Assembly (NCBI GenBank): GCA_029212365.1
Contig: JARGOC010000030.1
Location: 1-46,664, forward strand
Source of the DNA: Roseovarius sp.
GTDB taxonomy: Bacteria; Pseudomonadota; Alphaproteobacteria; Rhodobacterales; Rhodobacteraceae
Reading direction: 5' to 3'
Length of the DNA stretch: 46,664 nucleotides
Part shown: positions 15,690 through 24,228 of the stretch, in pieces
Position numbering within the stretch: position 1 is the stretch's first letter
Layout of the letters: the number at the start of each line of letters is the position of its first letter
The notes under the pieces: model-generated
What the model was told of the DNA's origin: nothing
Database searches by the model: none
Seen by the model: the letters and a program-made list of their open reading frames with translations, nothing else
Made by a program: the position numbers and the translations under genes

Positions 15690-16625
15690 TCAGGATTTGA
15701 CCCCTTTTGAGCGTTTCCAGATTTCATCGGCGCGCATCAGAAGCGCTTGACGATTTGCGTCGTGTCCGAGCTCGGAGATGGCCTTACGAGCTGCCTGCAA
15801 AGCGCTCTCCGATGCATTTGGGCGACACGATCCATGCGTTTCCTGCCTAGTCGGATGCCCTGTTTCACTCAGTCTAGGAAGCCGTCGATCGAGGTCCTGC
15901 GACAATCCACGGATCCTCTCGATCACCCGACGATGCTGAGGAAAGACGCGGCGCAACTCCCGAGCCGCCCGGTCGTTTCCTCGCAGGACGACGGCGGCAC
16001 CTAACAAGGGACGGGTCGTGCCGACATTGACTGCGGCAAGAGCAAGTAGCCTTTCGTGCTCGTTCCTGGAGGTGAGTGAACCCAAATGCCCGGTCCCCAG
16101 CACTGTCATGAGATGCAGGGTCAAATCTATCCGACGCAATCGTCTGTAATCGTTGCTCGCCACAGCTGCTTTTAGAGTTGCCGAGCCGCGTACAGCTTGA
16201 GCACGAAGTCTGCCTGATACGTATTTGGCTGGTTTTTTGGCTGCGAGGGTCCGACCGCAGGCTTCGCATGTCAGCGACCAGACAAAGCGCCAATGGCGAA
16301 GAACCAGATTTGGCGTTTTCTCAACACACCCCAAGCAATACTGGAAGTCATCCAGCGACATGTATCGCGCGGAATGATACATCGTACTAGGAAAAGTCAT
16401 GGCAGCGATCTCAATCTGGGGTCGCTGAAGTGCCGCACAAGTCCGCGACCAGTTCACGACCCCTAGGTCGCTCGTACATTCCGGCACCCTGCCCTGCCCC
16501 AAACCCAGATAGCCACAAAACTCTTCAACTGAACAATGGTTGGCGTTCGCCAATCGACTGATCCAGCTAGACAAAAGCTCATCATGAATGGGTGGAGGTC
16601 GAAACGGTAGTGGTCTGACCGTCAT
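15690..16625 (-). CDS. tniQ: TniQ, transposon 1
   Basis: A 311-residue TniQ/TnsD-family targeting protein. The N-terminus has the family start 'RPLPFRPPPIHDELLSSWISRLA'. A zinc-binding region follows with 'YCLGCV' and, about 25 residues later, 'TCEACGRTL'. The C-terminal half is helical and variable, as expected for the target-binding part. TniQ links the ATPase TniB to a target site. The ATG at 16625 overlaps the tniB stop (ATGA); the longer open frame starting at 16676 would run far into tniB. The gene ends close to the left transposon end. Confidence 0.85.
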   Translation of the reverse strand: MTVRPLPFRPPPIHDELLSSWISRLANANHCSVEEFCGYLGLGQGRVPECTSDLGVVNWSRTCAALQRPQIEIAAMTFPSTMYHSARYMSLDDFQYCLGCVEKTPNLVLRHWRFVWSLTCEACGRTLAAKKPAKYVSGRLRAQAVRGSATLKAAVASNDYRRLRRIDLTLHLMTVLGTGHLGSLTSRNEHERLLALAAVNVGTTRPLLGAAVVLRGNDRAARELRRVFPQHRRVIERIRGLSQDLDRRLPRLSETGHPTRQETHGSCRPNASESALQAARKAISELGHDANRQALLMRADEIWKRSKGVKS

Positions 16626-17497
16626 CCGAATGCAGCGGCGGGCTGGCGAGGAATGTTCCAGGCGTGCTTCGTCCAAACCGGTTGCCAGGCCTGAACTGCT
16701 TCGTCCGTGACCCGCTCTTCTCCGGTTTCGATCGCATCGATAGCCAGAGACTTGATCATAATGAACACACGCGAAGTCACTCCCCCGGTAACCTTCAGGA
16801 TCGTCCGAAGCGACGCGACCGTCAGGCCTGAACGCTGTTCGAGCGCCATCGCGGCGATTAACGTTTGGATTAGCCGGGAGAACTCTACGTCATCTTCCCA
16901 AAGCGGCAGGTAGTGTTCGTCCAGACGTCGGGCCAGTTGGTCGTCTCCACGAACGGCCTCCAGAGCTTCGTTCACTCCGAAGACGACGAGCGAGGCACGG
17001 AGATCGTTGGCAAGGAACCGGAGCATGTTCAGGAACCGGCGTTGCTCCCGATAGCTGCCAGCAAGCAGATTGTGCACCTCGTCGATCATCAACATCCTAA
17101 GGTCCATGTCCCGAAGATGACTAAGCGCGCGGACCTCGAGCTCGGACACGGTATGCCGGCCCCACATCGGCGCCCCGATCGTCGCCAGGATGTGCTGATA
17201 GAACCGTCTTTCGTCCGGCGCGGGCGGAGCCTGAACCAGTAGTATGGGTGTCTTCGTGGCACCCAGCTGGGCGTTGTACTGCGTTGGATATTTGCTCGCC
17301 ATGCGCTTGGCGATCATCGTCTTTCCGATGCCAGAGCTGCCATAGACCATCAGCCCTGGCATCCGGCTTTGCTGTGGCATTTCCATCAGGGATGTCAATC
17401 GGTTGAGTACGATGGTGGCACGGTCAAACGCGATCCAATGGTCGCCACGGATACGGTCAATTCTTTCGTCTGGGGTCATTAAACTCATCAATCTCAT
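16622..17497 (-). CDS. tniB: TniB AAA+ ATPase, transposon 1
   Basis: A 291-residue AAA+ ATPase of the TniB/TnsC type. Walker A is 'GSSGIGKT' (53-60), Walker B is 'MLMIDEVHNLL' (Asp139-Glu140), and 'RFLANDLRASLVVFGVNEAL' provides the sensor region. TniB assembles on target DNA and activates the TniA transposase. It overlaps tniA upstream by about 40 bp and tniQ downstream by 4 bp, so the three are one translationally coupled operon. Met residues at positions 1, 4 and 7 leave the exact start open. Confidence 0.87.
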   Translation of the reverse strand: MRLMSLMTPDERIDRIRGDHWIAFDRATIVLNRLTSLMEMPQQSRMPGLMVYGSSGIGKTMIAKRMASKYPTQYNAQLGATKTPILLVQAPPAPDERRFYQHILATIGAPMWGRHTVSELEVRALSHLRDMDLRMLMIDEVHNLLAGSYREQRRFLNMLRFLANDLRASLVVFGVNEALEAVRGDDQLARRLDEHYLPLWEDDVEFSRLIQTLIAAMALEQRSGLTVASLRTILKVTGGVTSRVFIMIKSLAIDAIETGEERVTDEAVQAWQPVWTKHAWNIPRQPAAAFG

Positions 17498-19112
17498 AGG
17501 TTGGCAGATCAGGATTCCCCGTGTCGATCGCGAACATCTCGCGCGACGGATCGCGGCGCGCTTTATGGCGGGGAAGTCGCGCGTCTCTTTCGTTTTCCAA
17601 CCGGGCAGTCTTTGTCTTTTGACGCGCCGCTTCGGCTAGCCGCCGTTGCGCGTCAATCAATTGGAATAGGACCCGCTCGTTGATCCGGCCACCATGTTTA
17701 TCCTGCCATTCTTTCCTGGCCCGCCGACTTTCCCAAAGCGATATCCGCGGGTGGCTGAGATCCCGGTAGCGTGCCGGGATCACGCGGCCATCACCGGTGA
17801 TGACCCAGACCTGCGACAAGTCTCGCGGATCGTATTTCACCTGTACCTTGCCATGCCTGCGCCCGACCAACGACGCAAAGACATCACTCCAGTAATGGAC
17901 CCCGAAGAGCGTGATCCCGGTGCGCCCGAGCTGACGCCACTCAAATGGCAGGAAGCTTGTCCGAAAGGCATCGACATCGACAACCTGCCGTCCCGCAGTA
18001 TCGCCGCCCATGTCCGCCCATGCTGCAAGCGGCGTTCGCCCGAGGGCTTCGTGAACTGTGTTGTGGTAGCGGCATATTTCCAGGTGAAGCCAGTCCTCAA
18101 ACTCGACCAGGGTCAAGGCTGCATGCTTCTCACTGTCATAGTCGCCCTTCTCGACGATTGAAGACTGCGTAGTCCCCGGCAGCACATGAACGGCCCCCAT
18201 GGTCGTTCCGATCAGCCGTTCGACATGGCCGCCATAGTGTTTGCCGCCAAGCGGACGATACTCGACAGCAATGCCCCAATCTTCGCAGGCCATGCTGAAG
18301 GCATCGCTGTGGAACTCCTGCGCATTGTCGACGTGGATCGCCTTCGGGATGCCGGCCGTTGGCCAAACCACCTCTTCTAGTGTTTCTGGGAGGTGCACCG
18401 ATTTCCGGCGCACGCAGTGATCAAGACATAGGGCGATCGACAAGACAGATGGCTCGTCGAAAGTGACATAGGCCCCGAGAACGATCCGGGTCGCGACATC
18501 AATGGCAACCGTCAGATAGGGGCGCGCAAGCGGCCGTCTATTGACGTGGTCGACCAACGTGATGTCCGAAGTTGTATGATCGATCTGAACGACTTCCAGC
18601 GGGACTGAAACTTCAAGGCGGCCAGGACGCGCAGCAAAGACCTTGTCAGCCTCCTCTGCCCCACGCCGTTTCCGGAAGACCTCTCGCTGATCCATAGCGT
18701 CTAGACGGGCTTTCACCGTTCTCCGGGTCGGCCGCTGAAACCCCTTCGCCTCGCACTCGGCACGGATCTCACGCCAGATGCGAAGAAAGCTCGAACGCTC
18801 GCGGACCAGATAGTATTTTCGCAGACTCTCATCGATGATGATTTCGACGTCTTGGGCAATCCGTTTCGAACCACGTTTCGGCCCGCGACGGTCCAACTCC
18901 AACGCCGTGGCGCGTGCATCGTTCTCTCTCAGACGCCGGTAGAGCGACCATGTGTGGCTTTTCGCCAAGCCCAGTTCCCAAGCTGCATCTCCGATAGCAG
19001 TGCTGATCGGCTCACCTCTCTTCTCAAGCTCCAAGATCGGCCGAAGAACCGCTGCTCGGTGTTTCGCAAGACGCTCGTTTACCACACACTCCCCCGCCCA
19101 ATAGTCCGACAT
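17457..19112 (-). CDS. tniA: TniA DDE transposase, transposon 1
   Basis: A 551-residue DDE transposase of the TniA/TnsB/Mu type. The catalytic triad is 'VVQIDHT' (Asp178), 'IHVDNAQEF' (Asp262) and 'GGHVERLIG' (Glu298), separated by the usual ~35 residues between the second Asp and Glu. The N-terminal ~150 residues hold the site-specific DNA-binding helices. The C-terminal part holds the Mu-type beta barrel ('VKYDPRDLSQVWV') and a basic tail that binds TniB. It is the first gene of tniABQ. Three end-repeat copies lie within the 80 bp upstream, so binding of TniA to its own end could also repress its promoter. Confidence 0.9.
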   Translation of the reverse strand: MSDYWAGECVVNERLAKHRAAVLRPILELEKRGEPISTAIGDAAWELGLAKSHTWSLYRRLRENDARATALELDRRGPKRGSKRIAQDVEIIIDESLRKYYLVRERSSFLRIWREIRAECEAKGFQRPTRRTVKARLDAMDQREVFRKRRGAEEADKVFAARPGRLEVSVPLEVVQIDHTTSDITLVDHVNRRPLARPYLTVAIDVATRIVLGAYVTFDEPSVLSIALCLDHCVRRKSVHLPETLEEVVWPTAGIPKAIHVDNAQEFHSDAFSMACEDWGIAVEYRPLGGKHYGGHVERLIGTTMGAVHVLPGTTQSSIVEKGDYDSEKHAALTLVEFEDWLHLEICRYHNTVHEALGRTPLAAWADMGGDTAGRQVVDVDAFRTSFLPFEWRQLGRTGITLFGVHYWSDVFASLVGRRHGKVQVKYDPRDLSQVWVITGDGRVIPARYRDLSHPRISLWESRRARKEWQDKHGGRINERVLFQLIDAQRRLAEAARQKTKTARLENERDARLPRHKARRDPSREMFAIDTGNPDLPTYEIDEFNDPRRKN

Positions 19113-19137
19113 TTATCCACAGCTCCGACCGTACTGC

Positions 19138-19247
19138 AATTAAGGGTACAGTATGGTAATTAACGGTACAATATGAAAATTAAGGGTACATGCGGCCATT
19201 GATAATACGGGATAATTTCAGACCCAATTCTGATTAATTAGGGTACA
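19138..19247. repeat. Right-end transposase binding sites of transposon 1
   Basis: Four copies of AATTAaGGGTACA occur at 19138-19150, 19158-19170 (one substitution), 19178-19190 and 19235-19247. The first three are exactly 20 bp apart and the last is 57 bp further, next to the terminal TGACA. The larger number on the right end than the left fits the asymmetric end structure of Tn7-like elements. Confidence 0.8.
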
Positions 19248-20965
19248 GTGACAACTACCCCTTTAATGCAGTCACGTGCCAATTCGACCAGATGGGCGTG
19301 ATGTGTGAAGAGGATTGCCTGTCCGTTCGCTCCGATTTCGGAGCAAAGTTGCAGGGCAGCCCGAGCGCGGGTGTCGTCAAAGGTTTCCATGATATCGTCG
19401 AGGATCATTGGCAGCGGCCCCGGATCGCGGGCAAAGCTGCGGTATCCAGCGAGCCGCAGAGCAAAATACAGCTGGCCCATCGTGCCCGTCGACATCTGTT
19501 CAACAGGAACCGTACTGCCATCGGGCTGGATACCGACGAGCTTATCGCCTTCGGCCTGGCTCCAGACATCGACGCCGGTCCAGGCGGGGGTGGTCATGGT
19601 TACAAAGGCCTCTTCGACGTCACGCAGCATGCTGCTGCGCCGTTCCGCCGCAAGCCGACGTAGCGCCCCACGCGCCGCCAGCACCCCCAGCCGAGCCACC
19701 GCCGCCTGACGCGCGCCGCTACGGAGTTCTTCGCGCAGGGTTGCCTGTTCGGTGGCAAGATCGCTTCGGTCAGCGGCCTCAAACGCTTCTCTGTACAGAC
19801 GTTCAGCCTCACGCTGCGCATCGCGGGCAGTGTCGCGGGTGTCCTGTGAATCTTTCAAGACCAACTCCAGTTCTGCCGCGCGTGTGGCGTCCGGCATCCG
19901 GTCCAATTCCTCGTCAAAGAGATCGGCATCTACACCGTCACGAGCCTTCTGACGGTCGCGGTTCGCGCTTGCCATATCGGCACGCAGATGATCACGTTCA
20001 ACCAGCTTTCCCACCCGGTCGCGAGGCGGAAAGTCTGCCCCGCTTTGCCCCTCGAAACAGGCCGCGAGGTCCTCCTGTGCGGTGCGCAGATTGGCATCTG
20101 CACGACGTTTTGCGCGATCTGTGTCATCGCGGCGGATCGCGGCATCACCCCGTTTTTCATCGGCGCGCGTCGCAGTCAACACGCGCGCACGGGCGCGGTC
20201 GATGACCTGAACAGGATCGGCACGAACCTCGCCCTCAGGATGATCCATAATCCGAGCCAAACGCTGCGCTCCCTCTGTCAGCGCAGCAATCGCCTGTTTC
20301 AGATCCTCAATCCGAGTGGCGAGCTTCTGATGATCGGTGTGCACCTGCTGCAAACTGCGCAGATGCGGCAGGGCGATACGGATCCCTTCGAGCGAGCGAT
20401 CCGGCAGAGGCAGAACAGCCGTCAACCGATCAAGCCTGCCTTGCGCCTCTTCGCTGGTGCTCCTGCATAGCTCAGACTTGCTTTCCAGCTTAGCAATGGC
20501 CTTCTCTCCATCCTGCCATCTGGTCCAAGCCTTGCGGTCACTGTCCTCTAGCGTCAAGGCTCGCTGCACCTGGACGGGCAAGTCGCCCTGATCGGGGTCA
20601 AGGCCAAGAGGCCGTGCAGCATCTGCCAGCGCAGAACGGCCCGCTCGCTGCCGGGCAGTCCGGACCTTCAGTGACTCTTGCGCGTTGGAATAGTCTGCGG
20701 CGGCTTCGCCTGCTGCGTTTAGGGCTTGTAGCCGTGCTCCGAAGGCTGAGGGTGTCGCGTCTTCGCCTAATCCCAATGCAATGGCCAGTCTTGAACAGCG
20801 CTCCTCCAGGCCGTCTCGGCGAGCGCTTAAGTCATCATGATGCGCCTTTGCTGTCTCGTACCGGGCCTCGGCAGTCCGCTCCCGACCGTGCGCCGCAAGC
20901 AACCTTTGCCGCGCTTCGGCACCGGTTAGGTAATGCGCGCGGGTTCCGTCATCGGCATACATCGC
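19238..20965 (-). pseudogene. YhaN/SMC-Rad50-like ATPase, both ends truncated
   Basis: About 570 codons remain of a large ATPase. The frame is a long heptad-rich coiled coil (Ala/Glu/Arg/Leu/Asp) ending in an ABC/SMC-type head: signature 'MSTGTMGQLYFALRLAGY', Walker B 'LPMILDDIMETFDD' and an H-loop 'FTHHAHLVELA'. This is the pattern of YhaN, the Rad50-like partner of the YhaO nuclease. The N-terminal head with Walker A is missing because an IS6 element begins at 20966, and the C-terminus runs into the transposon end at 19253, which supplies the last residues and stop. The gene cannot encode a working ATPase. Its strand and position, directly ahead of DUF1403 and scpB once the transposon is removed, suggest one ancestral operon. 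Confidence 0.85.
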
Positions 20966-21844
20966 GGCTCTGTTGCAAATTTTCCCGGGCGGCGTCATTT
21001 TATTCCCTGTTGGTGTGTGAAGGGGTGTGGTGTGAGTGATTTCAAGGGGCGTCACTTCCGTGGTGAGATCGTGCTCTGGGCGGTGCGCTGGTATTGCCGC
21101 TATGGGGTCAGCTATCGTGACCTCGAAGAGATGATGGCGGAGCGCGGTCACCGGGTCGATCACTCGACGATTTACCGCTGGGTTCAACACTACGCCCCCG
21201 AAATCGAAAGGCGGATGCGGTGGCAGTGGCGGCGCCCCAGATCCGATAGCTGGCGGATGGATGAAACCTATATCAAGGTGCGCGGGAAATGGGCCTATCT
21301 GTACCGGGTTGTGGACAAATTTGGCGATACGATTGATTTCTACCTCTCGCCAACCCGAGATACCAAGGCGGCAAAGCGCTTTCTGGGCAAGGCCCTGAAA
21401 AACTTGAAAAGTTGGGAACAGCCGCGCGTGATCAACACTGACAAGGCCCCGACCTATGCCGCCGCGCTGGCTGAACTCAAGCAAGAAGGCAAATGCCCGA
21501 AGGATGTGCAGCACCTCCAGGTCAAATATCTGAACAACGTCGTGGAGGCGGACCACGGCAAGCTGAAGCAACTGATCAAACCGGTGCGTGGGTTCAAGAC
21601 GATGAAATCGGCCTATGCCACGATCAAGGGTTTTGAAGTGATGCGGGCGCTGCGCAAGGGGCAATCACGCAGCTTCAACCTGACGGGTGACATAAATGGT
21701 GAAACCCGCATGATTGAGCGCGCTTTCCACTTGGGCCCCTGCGCACTCTCCGAGGCGATGTCCCTGCTCGAAGACCGCATGGTCGCATGAAAGAAGCGAG
21801 AAAGAGAACCTATCCGGGCCTCGAGAAATGTTTGCAACAGAGCC
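20966..21844 (+). mobile_element. IS6-family insertion sequence (IS26-like group)
   Basis: An 879-bp element with perfect 14-bp terminal inverted repeats GGCTCTGTTGCAAA (20966-20979) and TTTGCAACAGAGCC (21831-21844), and one transposase gene. The eight bases outside each end (TACATCGC and GTTTTGAC) differ, so there is no target duplication. The element joins a truncated YhaN-like gene to a truncated glutaredoxin gene. Replicative transposition and recombination by IS6 elements commonly give such joints. Confidence 0.92.
21032..21790 (+). CDS. IS6-family transposase
   Basis: A 252-residue transposase. The N-terminus 'VSDFKGRHFRGEIVLWAVRWYCRYG' and 'RDLEEMMAERG' are typical of the family, followed by the zinc/HTH-like part 'VDHSTIYRWVQHYAPEIE'. 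The DDE residues lie in 'SWRMDETYIKV', 'VINTDKAPTYAA' and 'NNVVEADHGKLKQLI'. I chose the GTG at 21032, the conserved family start, and not the longer frame through the terminal repeat. Intact and probably active. Confidence 0.92.
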   Translation: MSDFKGRHFRGEIVLWAVRWYCRYGVSYRDLEEMMAERGHRVDHSTIYRWVQHYAPEIERRMRWQWRRPRSDSWRMDETYIKVRGKWAYLYRVVDKFGDTIDFYLSPTRDTKAAKRFLGKALKNLKSWEQPRVINTDKAPTYAAALAELKQEGKCPKDVQHLQVKYLNNVVEADHGKLKQLIKPVRGFKTMKSAYATIKGFEVMRALRKGQSRSFNLTGDINGETRMIERAFHLGPCALSEAMSLLEDRMVA

Positions 21845-22023
21845 GTTTTGACATCATGCTCGCGCTTGAAAGCCTCTGTCTCGTCCTTTGTTGTCAGGGG
21901 ATGGTCTTCGACGTCGTAGCCGTTGCGCTTGAGCAGATCCTTGGATTTCAGGCCAAAGGGGCAAGTATGCTCCGGCATGACCATGCGATAGAGGACGGCG
22001 GTTTTCGTGGTATCCTTTGCCAT
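21845..22023 (-). pseudogene. Glutaredoxin family protein, 3' end removed by IS6
   Basis: The first ~59 codons of a glutaredoxin-like protein: 'VLYRMVMPEHTCPFGLKSKDLL' with a single-Cys CPFG active site, then 'NGYDVEDHPLTTKDETEAF'. The frame ends at the IS6 boundary at the point where the family continues with a 'TPQ' cis-proline motif, so the substrate-binding half is lost. An AAGGAG lies six bases upstream of the ATG at 22023. It is non-functional as it stands. Confidence 0.8.
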
Positions 22024-22060
22024 GATTGTCTCCTTCAATTCGTGCAGATATCGTCGAGGC

Positions 22061-22355
22061 CTACGGTTTCAACCTGTCGCCGCGTTCGGCTCGCCGTCCT
22101 GGTGCTCCCCGGCTTTGGTGGAGTGACGGAGGAATGTACCGTCGCTCTCTGGATCCTGACGCATCCTGACCTGACCATCGCGCCGTCGTGCGCCGCAGAC
22201 AGGTCCGTATCGTCGAACACCACGAAAGGCGCGTTGCAGCCCAGCTCCATGGAACAATCGACCACCGTTTTCGCCGCCTCGGCCAACAGAATGCGCCCGA
22301 CGCCAATGGAGCCGGTGAAGGACAATTTCCGAACCCTGGAATGGTCAGACACTGA
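22061..22355 (-). pseudogene. Aldehyde (succinate-semialdehyde) dehydrogenase fragment
   Basis: A piece of an ALDH-superfamily gene: 'VRKLSFTGSIGVGRILLAEAAKTV', then 'MELGCNAPFVVFDDTDL', matching the NAD-binding and catalytic-Glu region of succinate-semialdehyde dehydrogenases. The family normally has 'MELGGNAP'; here the Gly is Cys. The similarity stops after 'DGAMV', where the frame seems to shift. No N- or C-terminal part is nearby. Upstream (22385-22560) the same strand reads 'KIPDELCDEAKINRLAKDIF' to a stop, probably the tail of another broken gene. The area is a graveyard of fragments. Confidence 0.7.
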
Positions 22356-22573
22356 CATTTGCAGAGCTGATTGTCGCTCCAACAGTTACGCCGTCCAGCC
22401 GGTTACCGCTCTCGCCCGCGTCTCAGAAAAAATATCTTTCGCCAGCCGGTTGATCTTGGCTTCGTCGCAAAGCTCGTCAGGAATCTTCTGAAGGACCTCA
22501 AGTTGTTGTGCCCCGTCTAGGGAGGGAACCCCGGCTCAACACGGGAAAGGGCGGGTTGAACCGGGCCGCGCTA

Positions 22574-23314
22574 TCAGATCTTGCAGCCGTTGCGGAACTT
22601 GTTAAAAACCTTCATAAAGATTGAATTGATCTCTACTACCGCCAGTTTTACATCGCTGTGCATCGAGACGCACATTGCCGTGGCCTGCTCCTCGGAAATG
22701 CCGCTGTTCTTGACCTTGAGATAGCGGTTCATCTCTTCGCCGGATTTGCAAATCGACTTGCGCAAGCTGCTTGAGATATTGATCTCGCGTGGGGCTCCGG
22801 GGCGGATGCGCTTGAAATACAGCTCATCCATTTTCTTGATCTGCTTGGAGCCGACCTTCGGCGCGGCAGCCAGAAATTCGAGGTTTTCTTCGGCAAATTC
22901 TTTCTTGGCCTCGCGTTGCAGACCTTTCTTGAGCGCCGGGAACGCGCCGAAATCCTTGATCGACAGCCCCCCAATGAAACTGTTCCAAGAGGCTTTTAAC
23001 TTGGCCTGCTCGTCCGACATCTTCTTCAGATGCGCCAGGATGGATTTACACGGCTCGATAGTCTTGTTGACGCTGAGAACTGCGGTGAGGGCGGAGAGCG
23101 ACTTCTTGGTATCGACATCTGCATGGGCGAGTGATTTGGCGGTGGCAGGCGTCATTTCCGACAGTGCGTTGAAAAGCGCGGTATCCAACGTATCCAGCGT
23201 TTTGGCCATCTTTTCCACGTCCTTTTTCGGCACCAGCTTGTGCTTGGCCGCAGGCACGACGTTTTTCTTGAAATCCTTGGGGTCAAGATAGGTAAGCTTG
23301 GGCAGTTTAGCCAT
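22574..23314 (-). CDS. RGS-like domain protein
   Basis: A 246-residue cytoplasmic protein. Residues about 1-110 are helical and Lys-rich without a known domain. Residues about 118-242 match the eukaryotic regulator of G-protein signalling (RGS) pattern by eye: 'FGAFPALKKGLQREAKKEF', then 'AEENLEFLAAAPK' (RGS: 'SEENIEFWLACEEYK'), a helix ending 'MDELYFKRIRPGAPREINI' (RGS: 'AKKIYNEFISxxAPKEVNI'), then 'SSSLRKSI' and a final helix 'AVVEINSIFMKVFNKF'. RGS domains speed GTP hydrolysis by G-alpha subunits, which bacteria lack, so the role must differ. AAGGAC lies six bases before the ATG. The gene stands between pseudogenes, looks intact, and has no obvious partner. Confidence 0.75.
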   Translation of the reverse strand: MAKLPKLTYLDPKDFKKNVVPAAKHKLVPKKDVEKMAKTLDTLDTALFNALSEMTPATAKSLAHADVDTKKSLSALTAVLSVNKTIEPCKSILAHLKKMSDEQAKLKASWNSFIGGLSIKDFGAFPALKKGLQREAKKEFAEENLEFLAAAPKVGSKQIKKMDELYFKRIRPGAPREINISSSLRKSICKSGEEMNRYLKVKNSGISEEQATAMCVSMHSDVKLAVVEINSIFMKVFNKFRNGCKI

Positions 23315-23393
23315 GCAGATGTCCTTGTTGATGCTGGGGTAGGATCTCGCGTTTCATATGAGGCCAGAATCCTTAGCGCGCTCTCCCTTTGAG

Positions 23394-24203
23394 TCAATCC
23401 CGCGTCGAGCCACGGGTCATGGCTCCCGGTTCGACGTTCACAAAAAGCTCTGGAAAGTCGGTTTGTCCCAGCCATTTGCTGTAATGGGAAACGATCTTGT
23501 GAACGCTTTCAGGCGCGCCGCCGACGCCCAACATTGCCGTGGCCACGACAATGTCGGGCGTCGGCTTTCTCCTGCTGTTTCAAAGGGACGCCGATATTCC
23601 AGCATCTCCTCGTCGACCAGTCCCCCTGATGACCGACCCGGGCAGTACCTGCTCAACGATGGCGTTGTGCTTGAGGATCACGTCCTCCCCTTCGGAAGAA
23701 CGGAATTTCTGGAATGTTTCCCGCGCCCGTTCGGGAAACATGTCCCAGCCCGCAAAGGGGGAGACAAATGCTTCCATGAACGCGATGCCCTTCACGGCAC
23801 CCGGAAATGAGAAGGCCGAGTCAAACCCCAGAGCTGATCCCCAATCGTGAAGCACCAGCGTCACATTCTTTTCAACCCCTAGCACACTGAGTAACTCAAA
23901 CAGATACTTGCGATGCTCTTGAAAGGAGTAGCTATCGTGTCCGCTGTTTTCCAACGTTTCGGATTCGCCCATGCCGATGAGGTCAGGCGCAATCAAACGG
24001 CCCTGACCTTCAAGATGAGGCATGATATTTCGCCAAAGATATGACGAAGTTGGATTTCCATGTAGGAAAATGATCGGATCGCCACGACCGACGTCAACAT
24101 ATGCCATTCGCTTCCCAAATACCTCGAGAAACGATTTCTCGTAACGTGATCGGTTCGATACCGATGTCACAATAGTGCCCCCACTTTCCGGTTCTGGCGG
24201 CAC
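23394..24203 (-). pseudogene. Haloalkane dehalogenase-like gene, frameshifted and truncated
   Basis: The 5' part encodes a clear haloalkane dehalogenase: 'PIIFLHGNPTSSYLWRNI' (oxyanion region), 'DLIGMGES', and the nucleophile 'LVLHDWGSALGF' with Asp. The match then breaks at a run of five C residues (23622-23626), where one base seems to be extra. In the next frame it continues '[13 protein letters not shown]' to 'TLSWPRQ', breaks again near 23545, and continues in a third frame '[21 protein letters not shown]' to '[17 protein letters not shown]' and a stop. The segment with the catalytic His is absent. Two frameshifts plus a missing 3' end argue for a true pseudogene, though the C-run shift could be a sequencing error. 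Confidence 0.8.
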
Positions 24204-24228
24204 TTGTTTTTTGTTGAGGGGGTCCGGA

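Larger units (their letters stand above)
15595..19253 (-). mobile_element. Tn7/Tn5053-like transposon 1 (tniA-tniB-tniQ)
   Basis: A 3659-bp element bounded by inverted ends: TGTCACTGTACCCTAATT reads inward from 15595 on the plus strand and from 19253 on the minus strand, and the match runs on for about 25 bp. Inside are tniA, tniB and tniQ, all on the minus strand, and nothing else, so there is no resolvase and no cargo. Five-base flanks are ACAAG on the left and ACTAC on the right. They do not match, so there is no target duplication. The left end interrupts DUF1403 and the right end interrupts the YhaN-like gene. This suggests the transposon caused or took part in a deletion or recombination between neighbours of one operon. 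Confidence 0.85.

Noticed and set aside
19408..20205. 265-codon plus-strand frame opposite the YhaN-like gene
   Set aside because: Arg/Pro-rich shadow of a GC-rich coding strand.
21665..22038. Longer glutaredoxin frame running through the IS6 element
   Set aside because: The part beyond 21845 is translated insertion sequence, not glutaredoxin.
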